Below the pieces are notes generated by a model. The model made no database searches and was not told where the DNA came from. It was given only the letters and a program-made list of their open reading frames with translations. Shown one piece after another: positions 16,027-24,452 of a stretch of 64,000 bases of DNA. How positions within the stretch are numbered: position 1 is the first letter of the stretch; each line of letters starts with the position of its first letter. This DNA comes from Burkholderia glumae LMG 2196 = ATCC 33617 (lineage in GTDB: Bacteria > Pseudomonadota > Gammaproteobacteria > Burkholderiales > Burkholderiaceae): NCBI RefSeq assembly GCF_000960995.1, contig NZ_CP009434.1:868001-932000 (forward strand), given 5' to 3'. The position numbers were made by a program, and so were the translations under genes.

Positions 16027-16041
16027 TGGAGATAACAACAG

Positions 16042-16104
16042 ATGTTCCTCACATCCCCATTCCCGGTAGACATCGTCGTGGCGAGGTGCGCGCGATGGTC
16101 GTGA
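16042..16104 (+). CDS. Leader ORF, 20 residues, overlapping the exchanger start
   Basis: A short ORF (begins MFLTSPFP, ends RCARWS) with its own GGAGA site at 16028-16032, directly after hairpin B of the riboswitch. Its stop codon lies inside the exchanger gene, overlapping the ATG at 16095 by ten bases in another reading frame. This layout predicts that the riboswitch controls entry at the leader ORF and that the exchanger is translated by coupling. There is no independent proof that it is translated. Confidence 0.45.
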   Translation: MFLTSPFPVDIVVARCARWS

Positions 16105-17093
16105 CTTTCGCCCTGCTGCTGGCGGCGGCCGGCATCATCTATTTTTCCTGCGAAACCTTCGTGAACGGCGTGGAATGGCTCGGCCGCAAGCTGAACCTGA
16201 CGCAGACGGCCACCGGCACGATCCTCGCCGCGTTCGGCACCGCGCTGCCCGAGAGCGTGGTCACGCTGGTGGCGGTCGCCTTCGGCACCACGCCGGCGCA
16301 CAAGGAGATCGGCGTGGGCGCCGCGATCGGCGGCCCGCTGGCGTTGAGCACCGTGGCCTACTCGGTGGTGGGCTTCGCGCTGCTGGCCGTCGCGCGCCGC
16401 GCGGGCCGCGATGCCAAGGCCGGGGTGGACGCAAACACCGCGCAGCTGCGCCGCGACCAGCTCTGGTTTCTCGCGATCTTCGTCGCCAAGATCGGCCTCG
16501 GCCTGGTGGTGTTCCAGTTCAAGCCGCTGCTCGGCATCGCGTTCCTGGCGGCCTATGCGTTCTACTGCTGGCGCGAGCTGACGGCCGACGGCGACGGCGC
16601 CGCCCACGACGAACTCGAGCCGCTGATGCTGCGGCCGCGCTCGGACGACCCGGCGCTCGGCTGGGTGATCCTGCAGACGCTGGGCGCGCTGGTGGTGATC
16701 TTCGCCGCCTCGCACCTGTTCGTCGGCCAGATCGGCGCGGTGGGGCCGTGGCTCGGCCTGAGCCCGCAGCTGACGGCGCTGCTGTTCAGCCCGATCGCGA
16801 CCGAGCTGCCCGAGATCATGAACGCGGTGATCTGGGTGCGCCAGCGCAAGGAGCGGCTCGCGCTCGCCAATATCAGCGGCGCGATGATGATCCAGGCGAC
16901 GATCCCCACCGCGTTCGGCCTGTTCTTCACGCCGTGGCACCTGGCGTCGCCTTCGATCCTCGCGGCGGTGATGACGGCGATCGCGATCGTGTTCCTGCAG
17001 TTCGTGTTTCGCGCGCCGCGGGTCAGCAGCGGCCTGCTGGCCTGCGTGGGCGGTCTCTATGCGGTGTTCGCCGCGCTGCTGTTCGTGATCTGA
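16095..17093 (+). CDS. CaCA-family cation exchanger (Ca2+/Mn2+ export)
   Basis: A 332-residue integral membrane protein of the Ca2+:cation antiporter superfamily. Two homologous halves each contain an alpha-repeat: GTILAAFGTALPESVVTLVA (about 35-55) and LLFSPIATELPEIMNAVIWV (about 230-250), with acidic ion ligands E and the G-T/A-ALPE core. About ten transmembrane helices are expected. The ATG at 16095 has GAGGT eight bases upstream. The Mn2+-type riboswitch upstream suggests that manganese, rather than only calcium, is the regulated cargo, and that the gene is switched on by high Mn2+. Substrate and coupling ion cannot be read from sequence. Confidence 0.9.
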   Translation: MVVTFALLLAAAGIIYFSCETFVNGVEWLGRKLNLTQTATGTILAAFGTALPESVVTLVAVAFGTTPAHKEIGVGAAIGGPLALSTVAYSVVGFALLAVARRAGRDAKAGVDANTAQLRRDQLWFLAIFVAKIGLGLVVFQFKPLLGIAFLAAYAFYCWRELTADGDGAAHDELEPLMLRPRSDDPALGWVILQTLGALVVIFAASHLFVGQIGAVGPWLGLSPQLTALLFSPIATELPEIMNAVIWVRQRKERLALANISGAMMIQATIPTAFGLFFTPWHLASPSILAAVMTAIAIVFLQFVFRAPRVSSGLLACVGGLYAVFAALLFVI

Positions 17094-17423
17094 GGTTCGT
17101 GATCCGCGGTGCGGGAGCGGGGCGGCCTGGCCCGCGCTCGCACGGCGTGAACCGTACCCGCGTCCCGCGGCCCCGGCCGGCACCTGGAGCGCATCGCGAC
17201 GCATGCCGGCCGGCGCCGGCCGGGCCGGCACGAAGCGGGAGCGGGAGGCGGTCTCGCCGGCGGCGAACACGGCGTTTTGGCAGGCTGGTAGATGTCGCGC
17301 CGCCGCAGGCACGGCGGGCTGGCGAAACGGGGCGCGGTGCAGCCGGCGCCGATGGCTCGATATGCCGGAGCGGCGGGCGCGGCCCGCATGCCGCCGGTGC
17401 GCCGGCGGCCGCCGCGGCCTGGC
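17094..17423. other. Intergenic between convergent genes
   Basis: About 330 bases, very GC-rich, with repeated GCCGGC and GGCCGG blocks (for example around 17200-17230) that could form hairpins at the ends of the converging exchanger and hydrolase transcripts. No gene or defined terminator with a T-run was found. Confidence 0.5.
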
Positions 17424-18305
17424 TCAGACGCCTTGCAGGAACGCCGTCAGATGGCGGTTGAAGGCGCTCGGGCGCGCCAGATTCATGCCATGCGAGGCGC
17501 CTTCGATCGTGACGCGCGAGGCGTTCGCGATCCAGCCGGTGAGCGCGCTGACGTTCTCGCGGAACATCGCGGGGCTCTTCTCGCCTTCGATCAGCAGCGT
17601 CGGGCAGGCGATGCGGCCGGCCAGTTCCGCCGAATAGGCGGGCAGCGGGTCGCGCAGTTGCATCGACAGCGTGCGCGCATTGTCGGTGGCCATGGTGCGA
17701 AAGCCCGGCGAACTCTTCTGCCAGGTGCCCGCGCGGCTCACCGAGTCGACGAACAGCTCGAGGCCGGCAGCCACTTCGCCGTTCGCGATCAGCGTGACGG
17801 CGCGCGTGCGCAGGCGCTTGGTTTCGAGCGAGGCGGCGGGCGCGGCCGGGTTCGGCACGCCGCTCAAGCCGCCGCCCGGGTCGCAGAGCGTGAGCGAGCG
17901 CACCAGTTCCGGAAAGCGCAGCGCCATGTGGAAGGCCACCGAGCCGCCGCGCGAATGCCCGACCAGATGGACCGGGCCGGCGTCCAACTGGCGCACGAAC
18001 GCGCCGAGCTGGTCCGCGTGCGTGCTCCAGCTGAAGGTGGGCAGATCGTCCGACGGCTCGGCCGGCCAGTAGTGCGTGAGGCTCGGCGCAATGCAGGCGA
18101 AATTCGGTGCGAGGCCGTTCAGTTGCGGCTGCCAGAAGCGGAAATCGCAGAGCGAGCCGTGTACGAACACGACGAGCTCGCCTTCGCCCGTCCGGACATA
18201 GGGCATCTTGATGACGGGGCCGGTACCGGGCAGGTCCAGCGAGACGGGGGCGGCGAGAGAGGCGACGGGGTTCACGATGGTTGTTTGAGCGGCTACGGGC
18301 GCCAT
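17424..18305 (-). CDS. Alpha/beta hydrolase
   Basis: A 293-residue alpha/beta-hydrolase fold enzyme. It has the oxyanion-hole segment VVFVHGSLCDFRFW, the nucleophile elbow GHSRGG with S118, a cap region rich in Leu/Ala, an acidic residue in LLIEGEKSPAMF and the catalytic His in EGASHGMN. The Ala-rich N-terminus is only weakly signal-like, so a cytoplasmic location is more likely. The ATG at 18305 has AGGGA about 12 bases upstream. The family covers esterases, haloperoxidase-like enzymes and C-C hydrolases, and the substrate cannot be assigned. It is monocistronic, with an A/T-rich promoter region upstream. Confidence 0.85.
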   Translation of the reverse strand: MAPVAAQTTIVNPVASLAAPVSLDLPGTGPVIKMPYVRTGEGELVVFVHGSLCDFRFWQPQLNGLAPNFACIAPSLTHYWPAEPSDDLPTFSWSTHADQLGAFVRQLDAGPVHLVGHSRGGSVAFHMALRFPELVRSLTLCDPGGGLSGVPNPAAPAASLETKRLRTRAVTLIANGEVAAGLELFVDSVSRAGTWQKSSPGFRTMATDNARTLSMQLRDPLPAYSAELAGRIACPTLLIEGEKSPAMFRENVSALTGWIANASRVTIEGASHGMNLARPSAFNRHLTAFLQGV

Positions 18306-19098
18306 GATAATGGATTTCCCTGATATTTCACGTCTGTGCAAAAAAACGACAACGAGCAGGCAACCTTTCTCAATCCTTTCTGTTTGGCGGAAATACTTGC
18401 TGGGAAAGGGTTTTCGGTGTTTTTGGCGGACCGCTGGAAGTCCGCGTCGTGACTCGCGATTGTTGTTTGGATTTGCGGTAATCGAAATTGACAAGGGGCG
18501 ATTCGTCGCGCATAAGTGGGCGCGACCCGGTGGGGCATGGGCGGCGCGCTCGCCGACAGCGAACCGCTCGCTGCACGTCGCGGCGCGGCTGGCCGGACCT
18601 GCGCCAGTTCGGCGTGCGGGCGCACGAGACTCTGCAGGCGCCATCCTGCGGCAAGACGGGCGCGCCTTTCCTGGCCGTTGCCTCGGCGCGCGGGCCGGCG
18701 TGGCGCGCGGGTGTCCGCCCGAGCCCGAGATTACTAGGCAGCCCGAACGAATCGGCCGAGGCGCTGGGCCTCATGCCCGGCCTGCTCGACGCGCGCCGCT
18801 CTGCGGCGCTTCGCACGATCGCCGTGGCGGCGCGTGCCCACGCGAATCACGCGTCGCACGGCCGCCGCCGGCGCCGCGCATGGCGGCGCGTGCCGATTGA
18901 TGCCCACGCGCCGAACGGCGATACTCGCGGTTCGCCGATGCGTGGGCCAAACGGCTTGCTTGCCGCCTCGCGCCGCGCGATGGCTGCTGTTTCATTTCGT
19001 TAGGCCTGCCGCCGCGGTGCACCGGATGCGCCGGCGCGCGCTGCCGCCGGGATCGCGTCCGGCCGGACCACGGACGCAACTGAACAAAGGAACGAAGC
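18306..19098. other. Long divergent intergenic region
   Basis: About 790 bases between the hydrolase and the flavoprotein genes. The part nearest the hydrolase (18310-18500) is markedly A/T-rich for this replicon (TTTCACG, poly-A, AAATACTTGC, GGTTTTCGGTGTTTTT) and probably holds its promoter. The remainder is GC-rich with Arg/Ala-coding frames on both strands but no credible gene. Confidence 0.5.
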
Positions 19099-20340
19099 AT
19101 GGACGTACTGGATGTGGTGATCGTCGGGGCGGGGCATGCGGGCGCGAACTGCGCGGCCGAACTGCGCAAGTCCGGCTTCGAGGGCAGCGTCGCGCTGCTG
19201 TCGGACGAGACCGAGCCGCCCTACGAGCGGCCGCCGCTGACGAAGGACTATCTGACGGGTGAGCGCGGCACCGAGCAGATCCGCTTCCGCACGCCGGAGG
19301 CCTGGCTCGAACGCGCGATCGACGTGCGCCTCGCGCATCGCGTCGAGGCCGTCGATCCGCAGGCGCACCTGCTGCGCCTGGCCGATGGCCGCAGCTTGCG
19401 TTACGGCAAGCTGGTATGGGCCGCGGGCGGCACGCCGCGCCGGCTCGCCTGCGAGGGCGCGATGCTCGACGGCGTCCACGTGATCCGCGCCAAGCGCGAC
19501 ATCGATGCGCTGAAGGCGGATCTCGCCGGACGTGAGCAGGTGGTGGTGGTGGGCGGCGGCTACGTGGGGCTCGAGGCGGCCGCGGCGCTGACCAAGCTGG
19601 GCGGTGTGCGCGTGACGGTGGTCGAGGCGCAGGCGCGCCTGCTCGCACGCGTGGCCGGCGAGGCGCTGTCGGCATTCGTCGAGGCCGAGCATCGCGGCCG
19701 CGGCGTGGAGATCGTGACGGGGGCGCAGGTCGCCGCGCTCGCGGGCCGCGACGGGCGCGTGGCCTCGGTCGAGCTGGCCGACGGCCGCTCGATCGCCGCT
19801 GACCTCGTGATCGTCGGCATCGGCATCGTGCCGAACGCACAGCCGCTGCTCGACGCGGGCGCGCGGGGCAGCAACGGCGTGGACGTGGACGAGGCGTGCC
19901 TGACCAGCTTGCCCGACGTCTACGCGATCGGCGATTGCGCGTGCCGCGCGCATCCGCTCGTGGCGGGCGGCGCACGGCGCATCGAGAGCGTGCCGAACGC
20001 GGTCGAGCAGGCCGGCATCGTGGCCGCGGCGATCACCGGCAAGCCGGCGCCGAAGCCGGGCGTACCGTGGTTCTGGTCGACCCAATACGACCTGCGCATC
20101 CAGATGGCCGGGATTGCCGACGGCCATGACGAGGTGGTGGTGCGCGGCGACGTGGCCGCGCGTGCGTTCGTGGTGCTCTATCTGCGCGGCGGCCGCGTGA
20201 TCGCGCTCGACGCCGTGAACGCGACCAAGGAGTACGTGCAGGGGCGCGCCTTGATCGCGGCCGACGTCGTGCTGACGCGCGAGCAGCTCGAGGACGTGTC
20301 GGTGCCGCTGCAGGCGCGCATGCCGGCCGCGAGCGTCTGA
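19099..20340 (+). CDS. FAD/NAD-dependent ferredoxin reductase-like flavoprotein
   Basis: A 413-residue two-dinucleotide-fold oxidoreductase resembling putidaredoxin/rhodocoxin reductases of oxygenase systems. It has an FAD-binding VIVGAGHAGANCAAELRKSGF at the N-terminus, EPPYERPPLTKDYL, an NAD-binding VVVVGGGYVGLEAAAAL near residue 150, and the FAD-contact VYAIGDCA near residue 275. The C-terminal domain has WFWSTQYDLRIQMAG. AAGGAACGAAGC upstream gives a ribosome site. It would pass electrons from NADH to a ferredoxin serving a dioxygenase or P450, but no such partner is encoded next to it, so the physiological acceptor is open. Confidence 0.9.
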   Translation: MDVLDVVIVGAGHAGANCAAELRKSGFEGSVALLSDETEPPYERPPLTKDYLTGERGTEQIRFRTPEAWLERAIDVRLAHRVEAVDPQAHLLRLADGRSLRYGKLVWAAGGTPRRLACEGAMLDGVHVIRAKRDIDALKADLAGREQVVVVGGGYVGLEAAAALTKLGGVRVTVVEAQARLLARVAGEALSAFVEAEHRGRGVEIVTGAQVAALAGRDGRVASVELADGRSIAADLVIVGIGIVPNAQPLLDAGARGSNGVDVDEACLTSLPDVYAIGDCACRAHPLVAGGARRIESVPNAVEQAGIVAAAITGKPAPKPGVPWFWSTQYDLRIQMAGIADGHDEVVVRGDVAARAFVVLYLRGGRVIALDAVNATKEYVQGRALIAADVVLTREQLEDVSVPLQARMPAASV

Positions 20341-20847
20341 GTGCCGGCGGCGGCGTGGCGGGCGCCGGCCGCGTGCGAGGCGGCCGGTGCATGGCGCCGT
20401 CTGCCCCGGCCTCGCGGCCGCGCCGTCGCGGGTCGCGCGGCCTGGCCCGCCGGCCGCCGTTGTCGTGGCGCGCGCCGCCCCCGCGACCGGGCGCGAGAGC
20501 GCCCGGCGCGTTGGCTGCGCGGTACAGGGCTGCCGCCATGGCCAGCCCGCCGCTGCCCGCCTCGGCATGACCCACCGGCGCCGCCCGCTGGTGTCCTCTC
20601 GCCCGTGCGTGCCGGTTGGCCGCCGAGCATGAAAAAAGCGGCTCGGCGTTTGTATTTGCTGCCGCTGCGGCGGCCCGTCGCGGCGTGCCGATGCGGGCGC
20701 CGCGGCGAGTCCCGCTGTCCGACGAGGCCGGCGGCCCGCGCGCGGTGACGGGCCGCGCCGTCGCCCGGCGCGGCGATGGGTATGGCGTTTGCTCGAAAGG
20801 CTTGCCGCCTGACGGCACTCTTGCTTCCACCCATGAGGAGATACGCC
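20341..20847. other. Intergenic, no gene seen
   Basis: About 500 GC-rich bases containing only Arg/Pro/Ala-type spurious frames. The end (20835-20840) holds the GAGGAG ribosome site of the next gene. No promoter or terminator is clear. Confidence 0.5.
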
Positions 20848-21297
20848 ATGAGCACCCACGTTGTGTCGGTTCTGAACGATCTGGTCGAAACGTCGAAGGA
20901 CGGGCAGCTGGGCTTCGAGAAAGCGGCCGAGGATGCCCACGATCCGCAGCTGAAGACGCTGTTCCAGACGCGTGCCGCCGATTGCGCGCGCAGTGCCGGC
21001 GAACTGCAGGCGCTGGTCCAGCAACTCGGGGGCGATCCCAAGACGAGCGGCTCGGCCACGGGCGCGCTGCATCGCGGCTGGGTCAATCTCAAGTCGGCCG
21101 TCACCGACCGCAGCGACCACGACATCCTCACCGAGTGCGAGCGCGGCGAGGATGCCGCGAAGAAGCGCTATCACGACGCGCTCGAAAAGGACGATCTGCC
21201 CATCGAGGTGCGCACCCTGATCGAGCGGCAGTACCAGGGCGTGTTGCAGAATCACGATCGCGTTCGTGACTTGCGCGACCAGTTCGCGAGCCGCTGA
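20848..21297 (+). CDS. PA2169-type four-helix-bundle protein (DUF2383)
   Basis: A 149-residue, charged, all-helical protein. The pattern VLNDLVETSKDGQLGFEKAAEDAHDPQLKTLFQTRAADCARSAGELQALVQQLGG with the later second helix pair matches the PA2169/DUF2383 family, a ferritin-like four-helix bundle often produced in stationary phase or stress. The ATG has an excellent GAGGAG seven bases upstream. Helices contain spaced Glu/His that could bind metal, but family function is not established. It is probably monocistronic. Confidence 0.85.
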   Translation: MSTHVVSVLNDLVETSKDGQLGFEKAAEDAHDPQLKTLFQTRAADCARSAGELQALVQQLGGDPKTSGSATGALHRGWVNLKSAVTDRSDHDILTECERGEDAAKKRYHDALEKDDLPIEVRTLIERQYQGVLQNHDRVRDLRDQFASR

Positions 21298-21370
21298 CGG
21301 CCGGCGCCGCGGCGATGCCGGGCCGGTGGCACGGGGCCGCCGGCGTGCGCCGTGCCCCGGGGCCGCAAGC

Positions 21371-21673
21371 TCACGGGGCGCCGCGCGCGGCCTCGTCGCC
21401 GGCCTCGCCCGGCGCTCCGCCGGCGCCGAATTCGCGCAGCAGGCGCAGCGCCGTGGGAAGGTGAAAGTCCTGGATGGAAGGCGCCGCGAGGTGCCGCTGC
21501 CGGCACACCTGCTCGGTCAGCGCCAATGCCTGGCGGCGCGAATCGATCAGCAGCAGCAACGCCTCGCGCATCAGCGAGCGCTCCAGCGGGGACAGTGAAG
21601 CGCAGAGCGCTGCCGCGTCGGCCTGCTGTTCGCGCGCTTGGCGCGCGCCTGTCTCGAGGGGCCCGTGCTTCAT
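21371..21673 (-). CDS. Hypothetical protein, 100 residues
   Basis: Unrecognised small helical protein with Leu/Arg-rich centre (LSPLERSLMREALLLLIDSRRQALALTEQVC) and a Gly/Ala-rich tail. The start is supported by GGGAG six bases upstream. It lies 64 bases downstream of the UxaA-like gene on the same strand and could be the last gene of that operon, though nothing ties it to sugar metabolism. Confidence 0.55.
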   Translation of the reverse strand: MKHGPLETGARQAREQQADAAALCASLSPLERSLMREALLLLIDSRRQALALTEQVCRQRHLAAPSIQDFHLPTALRLLREFGAGGAPGEAGDEAARGAP

Positions 21674-21737
21674 TCGCTCTCCCGATCATGCGAGGGCCGG
21701 CTTGACGCGTCGCACCTCCGCGCCGCGGCGTCGCCGG

Positions 21738-23264
21738 TCACATTACCGCCCCGCGCAGCCAGGGCACGAACTCGCGGTCGCCGATGCCGTTGTCCTCGCC
21801 GCAGGTCCGGCGCCCCGAGGCGACCTCCAGCATCAGGCGAAACAACTGCTCGCCCGCGGCCGCCACCTCGAGCTGGCCGTCGACGATCGGGCCACTGTTG
21901 AAATCCATGTCGGCGCGCATCCGCTCGAACAGGCCGGTGGTGGTCGCGATCTTGATGGTGGGCACCGGCTTCGAGCCGAACACCGAGCCGCGGCCGGTCG
22001 TGAAGCAAATCAGGTTCGCCCCGCCCGCCACCTGCCCGGTGGCCGAGACCGGGTCGTAGCCGGGCGTGTCCATGAACACCAGGCCGCGCGCGGCCACCGG
22101 CTCGGCGTAGTCGTACACCGCGTTCAGCGGCGAGCTGCCGCCCTTCGATACCGCGCCCAGCGATTTCTCGAGGATGGTGGTGATGCCGCCGGCCTTGTTG
22201 CCGGGCGACGGATTGTTGTTCAGCTCCCCGCCGTTGTCCGCGGCGTAACGCTCCCACCATTGCAGCCTGTCGAGCAGGCGCTGCGCGACGTCGCCGGAGG
22301 CGGCCCGCGCCGTCAGCAGGTGCTCGGCGCCGTAGATTTCCGGCGTCTCCGACAGGATCGCGGTGCCGCCGTGGCGCACCAGCAGATCCACGGCCGCGCC
22401 GAGCGCGGGATTGCCGGTGATGCCGGAATAGCCGTCCGAGCCGCCGCATTGCAGGCCGACCTTCAGCTGCGAGGCGCAGACCGGCGTGCGGCGCGCGCGG
22501 CCGGCGCGGTCGAGCAGGTCCTGCACGATGGCCACCCCGCGCGCCACGGTCTGGCGCACGCCGCCTTCGTCCTGGATCACGAGGGTGCGCACCGGATCGG
22601 CGCCGGGCGCGTCGAGCAGGGCGAGCACGCCGTCGAGCTGGTTGACCTCGCAGCCCAGGCCGACGAGCAGGATGCCGCCGAAATTCGGATTGCGGGCATA
22701 GCCGGCCAGCGTGCGGCGCAGCAGGTCGATGCCGTCGCCGGTGGCGGCCAGCCCGCATCCGCCCTGGTGCGTGATCGCGACCACGCCGTCCACCTCCGGA
22801 AACGCGTCGAGCGCCGGCCCGCGGAACGCATCCGCGATGGCGTGGCAAACCGTGGCCGAGCAATTGACGCTCGCGATCACGCCGATGTAGTTGCGCGTGC
22901 CGACCTGGCCGTCGGGGCGCACGAAGCCCATGAACGTGTCGGACAGCGCGGCGCCGGCCGCCGGCGGCGCCGCGGTGCCGAGCGGCGCGCCGCCGGCCGG
23001 ATGCTCGGGCATGTCCACGTTGTGCACGTGCACGTGCTCGCCCGCCTCGATCGCGGCGCTCGCCACGCCGATCGTCTGCCGGTACTTGGTCACGCGGTCG
23101 CCCCGGGCCAGCGCGCGGATCGCGATCTTGTGGCCGGCCGGCACCGGCGTGCGCACCGCCAGGGAATGCCCGTCGAGCTCGACGACGTCGCCGGCATCGA
23201 GCGCGCGCAGGGCCAGCGCGACGTTGTCGTCGCGGTGGAGTTTCAGGAGCGTGCCTGCATTCAT
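21738..23264 (-). CDS. Altronate dehydratase-like (UxaA/GarD family)
   Basis: A 508-residue sugar-acid dehydratase of the UxaA/GarD family. The N-terminal SAF domain (about 1-95; VVELDGHSLAVRTPVPAGHKIAIRAL) is followed by the catalytic part with GYVRPDGQVGTRNYIGVI-type sequence, ITHQGGCGL, NNPSPGNKAGGITTILEKSLGAVSKGGSSP and the C-terminal GLVFMDTPGYDP. The family converts D-altronate to 2-keto-3-deoxy-D-gluconate using iron. AGAGGAA lies about eight bases before the ATG. It is the last enzyme gene of the operon and is 14 bases from the UxaB-like gene; here it would act on altronate made from tagaturonate. Confidence 0.88.
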   Translation of the reverse strand: MNAGTLLKLHRDDNVALALRALDAGDVVELDGHSLAVRTPVPAGHKIAIRALARGDRVTKYRQTIGVASAAIEAGEHVHVHNVDMPEHPAGGAPLGTAAPPAAGAALSDTFMGFVRPDGQVGTRNYIGVIASVNCSATVCHAIADAFRGPALDAFPEVDGVVAITHQGGCGLAATGDGIDLLRRTLAGYARNPNFGGILLVGLGCEVNQLDGVLALLDAPGADPVRTLVIQDEGGVRQTVARGVAIVQDLLDRAGRARRTPVCASQLKVGLQCGGSDGYSGITGNPALGAAVDLLVRHGGTAILSETPEIYGAEHLLTARAASGDVAQRLLDRLQWWERYAADNGGELNNNPSPGNKAGGITTILEKSLGAVSKGGSSPLNAVYDYAEPVAARGLVFMDTPGYDPVSATGQVAGGANLICFTTGRGSVFGSKPVPTIKIATTTGLFERMRADMDFNSGPIVDGQLEVAAAGEQLFRLMLEVASGRRTCGEDNGIGDREFVPWLRGAVM

Positions 23265-23278
23265 GATGCGTGTTCCTC

Positions 23279-24421
23279 TCAAGTCGGTTCCGGCAGGTCG
23301 CGCCCGGCCAGCAGGCCGCGCAGGCGCGGTTGGGCGTGGCCCGGGACATGCGCGTCCGCCAGCGCGATCAAGGGGCGAATCCGGCGCCGGATCTTTTCGT
23401 CGTGGTGAGTCGCGATGTCCGCGATGCGGTGGTTCAGGTAGGGGTTGAGCAGACGGTCGCGCACCGTGTCGATATAGCGCTCGGCCGCCTCGCGCTGGCC
23501 CAGGGCCGCGAACACCGGCAGCACCTCGTCGCGCCAGACGTGCTCGATCCCGTCGCTGAGCCGCGCATCGGCGAGCGCCTCGCGCACCGTTTCGTCGGGC
23601 GGGCGGCCGTCGCGCAGCCACTGCTCGGCCAGCCAGGTGTGGCCCAGGTTGAGGAAGAACAGTTTCAGGCGTTCGTGGCTGACCAGGTCGTCCGTCACGA
23701 CGATCTGCTCGTGCGTGCAGGGCAGCGTCATGCCGGCCTGCCGCTCGATGGCCCACAGTGCGTATGGCTCGGCGATCGCGCCCACCGGATCGATCGCCTC
23801 GGACACGATCCGGTCCACGAGCGAATTCACCCAGACGCAGGTGTGCCGCAGGTAGGCGAGCAAGCCGTCGGGCAGGCGCCACTGCCGGGCCAGATCCAGC
23901 ACGATGTCGCGCAGCGTGTCGCCGTTGTGCGCGATCAGCTCGCAGGGCAGCAGCGTGAGGCCGTCGTCGGGGCGCTGCTGCCAGCGCGCATGAAGCAGCG
24001 TCAGCAGCTTCGCCGGGAAGCTGTGCGGCACCCGGGCCGGGTCGGCGAGCGCCTCGGCCGAGTCGCGCGCGTCGAGCCGGTAGCCGGCATCGGCCGTGTT
24101 CGACACGATGACGCGCACCTCGTCGACGACGGCCTGGCGGATCGCGGCCCAGTCGGCCGCGGCGGTCCAGGCCTGGCGCACCGCCTCGCATGGCACGACG
24201 CGGTCGATCACGGCGCCGTCGGCCAGTCCGCGGATGCGCACCGGATAGCGGCCGGCCGCGGCCAGCGCCTCGATGCGGGCGCGGCTGGCCGGGTTCGAGG
24301 TGGTCTGCACCACGCCGATGCTGCCGATCGCCTCGCCGCGCGCGAGCGCCTCGGACACGAAGAAGGCGGCATGCGCGAGCAGGAACCGGCTCGTGCCGAA
24401 CTGGAGGATGGGGACGCTCAT
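23279..24421 (-). CDS. Tagaturonate reductase-like (UxaB / mannitol dehydrogenase family)
   Basis: A 380-residue NAD-dependent polyol/uronate dehydrogenase of the long-chain mannitol dehydrogenase family. It has the N-terminal cofactor-binding ILQFGTSRFLLAHAAFF (family GxGxFxRAH-like), GVVQTTSN, and in the C-terminal domain SFPAKLLTLL, CELIAHNGDTLRDIV and VWVNSLVDRIVSEAIDP with the catalytic Lys/Asn/His region. The family includes tagaturonate reductase (UxaB) and fructuronate reductase (UxuB). Its place between the alcohol dehydrogenase and altronate dehydratase genes favours reduction of D-tagaturonate to D-altronate. It is tightly spaced with both neighbours (31 and 14 bases). Confidence 0.85.
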   Translation of the reverse strand: MSVPILQFGTSRFLLAHAAFFVSEALARGEAIGSIGVVQTTSNPASRARIEALAAAGRYPVRIRGLADGAVIDRVVPCEAVRQAWTAAADWAAIRQAVVDEVRVIVSNTADAGYRLDARDSAEALADPARVPHSFPAKLLTLLHARWQQRPDDGLTLLPCELIAHNGDTLRDIVLDLARQWRLPDGLLAYLRHTCVWVNSLVDRIVSEAIDPVGAIAEPYALWAIERQAGMTLPCTHEQIVVTDDLVSHERLKLFFLNLGHTWLAEQWLRDGRPPDETVREALADARLSDGIEHVWRDEVLPVFAALGQREAAERYIDTVRDRLLNPYLNHRIADIATHHDEKIRRRIRPLIALADAHVPGHAQPRLRGLLAGRDLPEPT

Positions 24422-24452
24422 GCGGCGGGTCCTGGTTGCGTTGGCATGCCGG

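Noticed and set aside
21738..24191. Fusion of the UxaA-like and UxaB-like genes suggested by one long frame
   Set aside because: The extension upstream of 23264 is an out-of-frame shadow of the UxaB-like gene, and a good ribosome site precedes the ATG at 23264.
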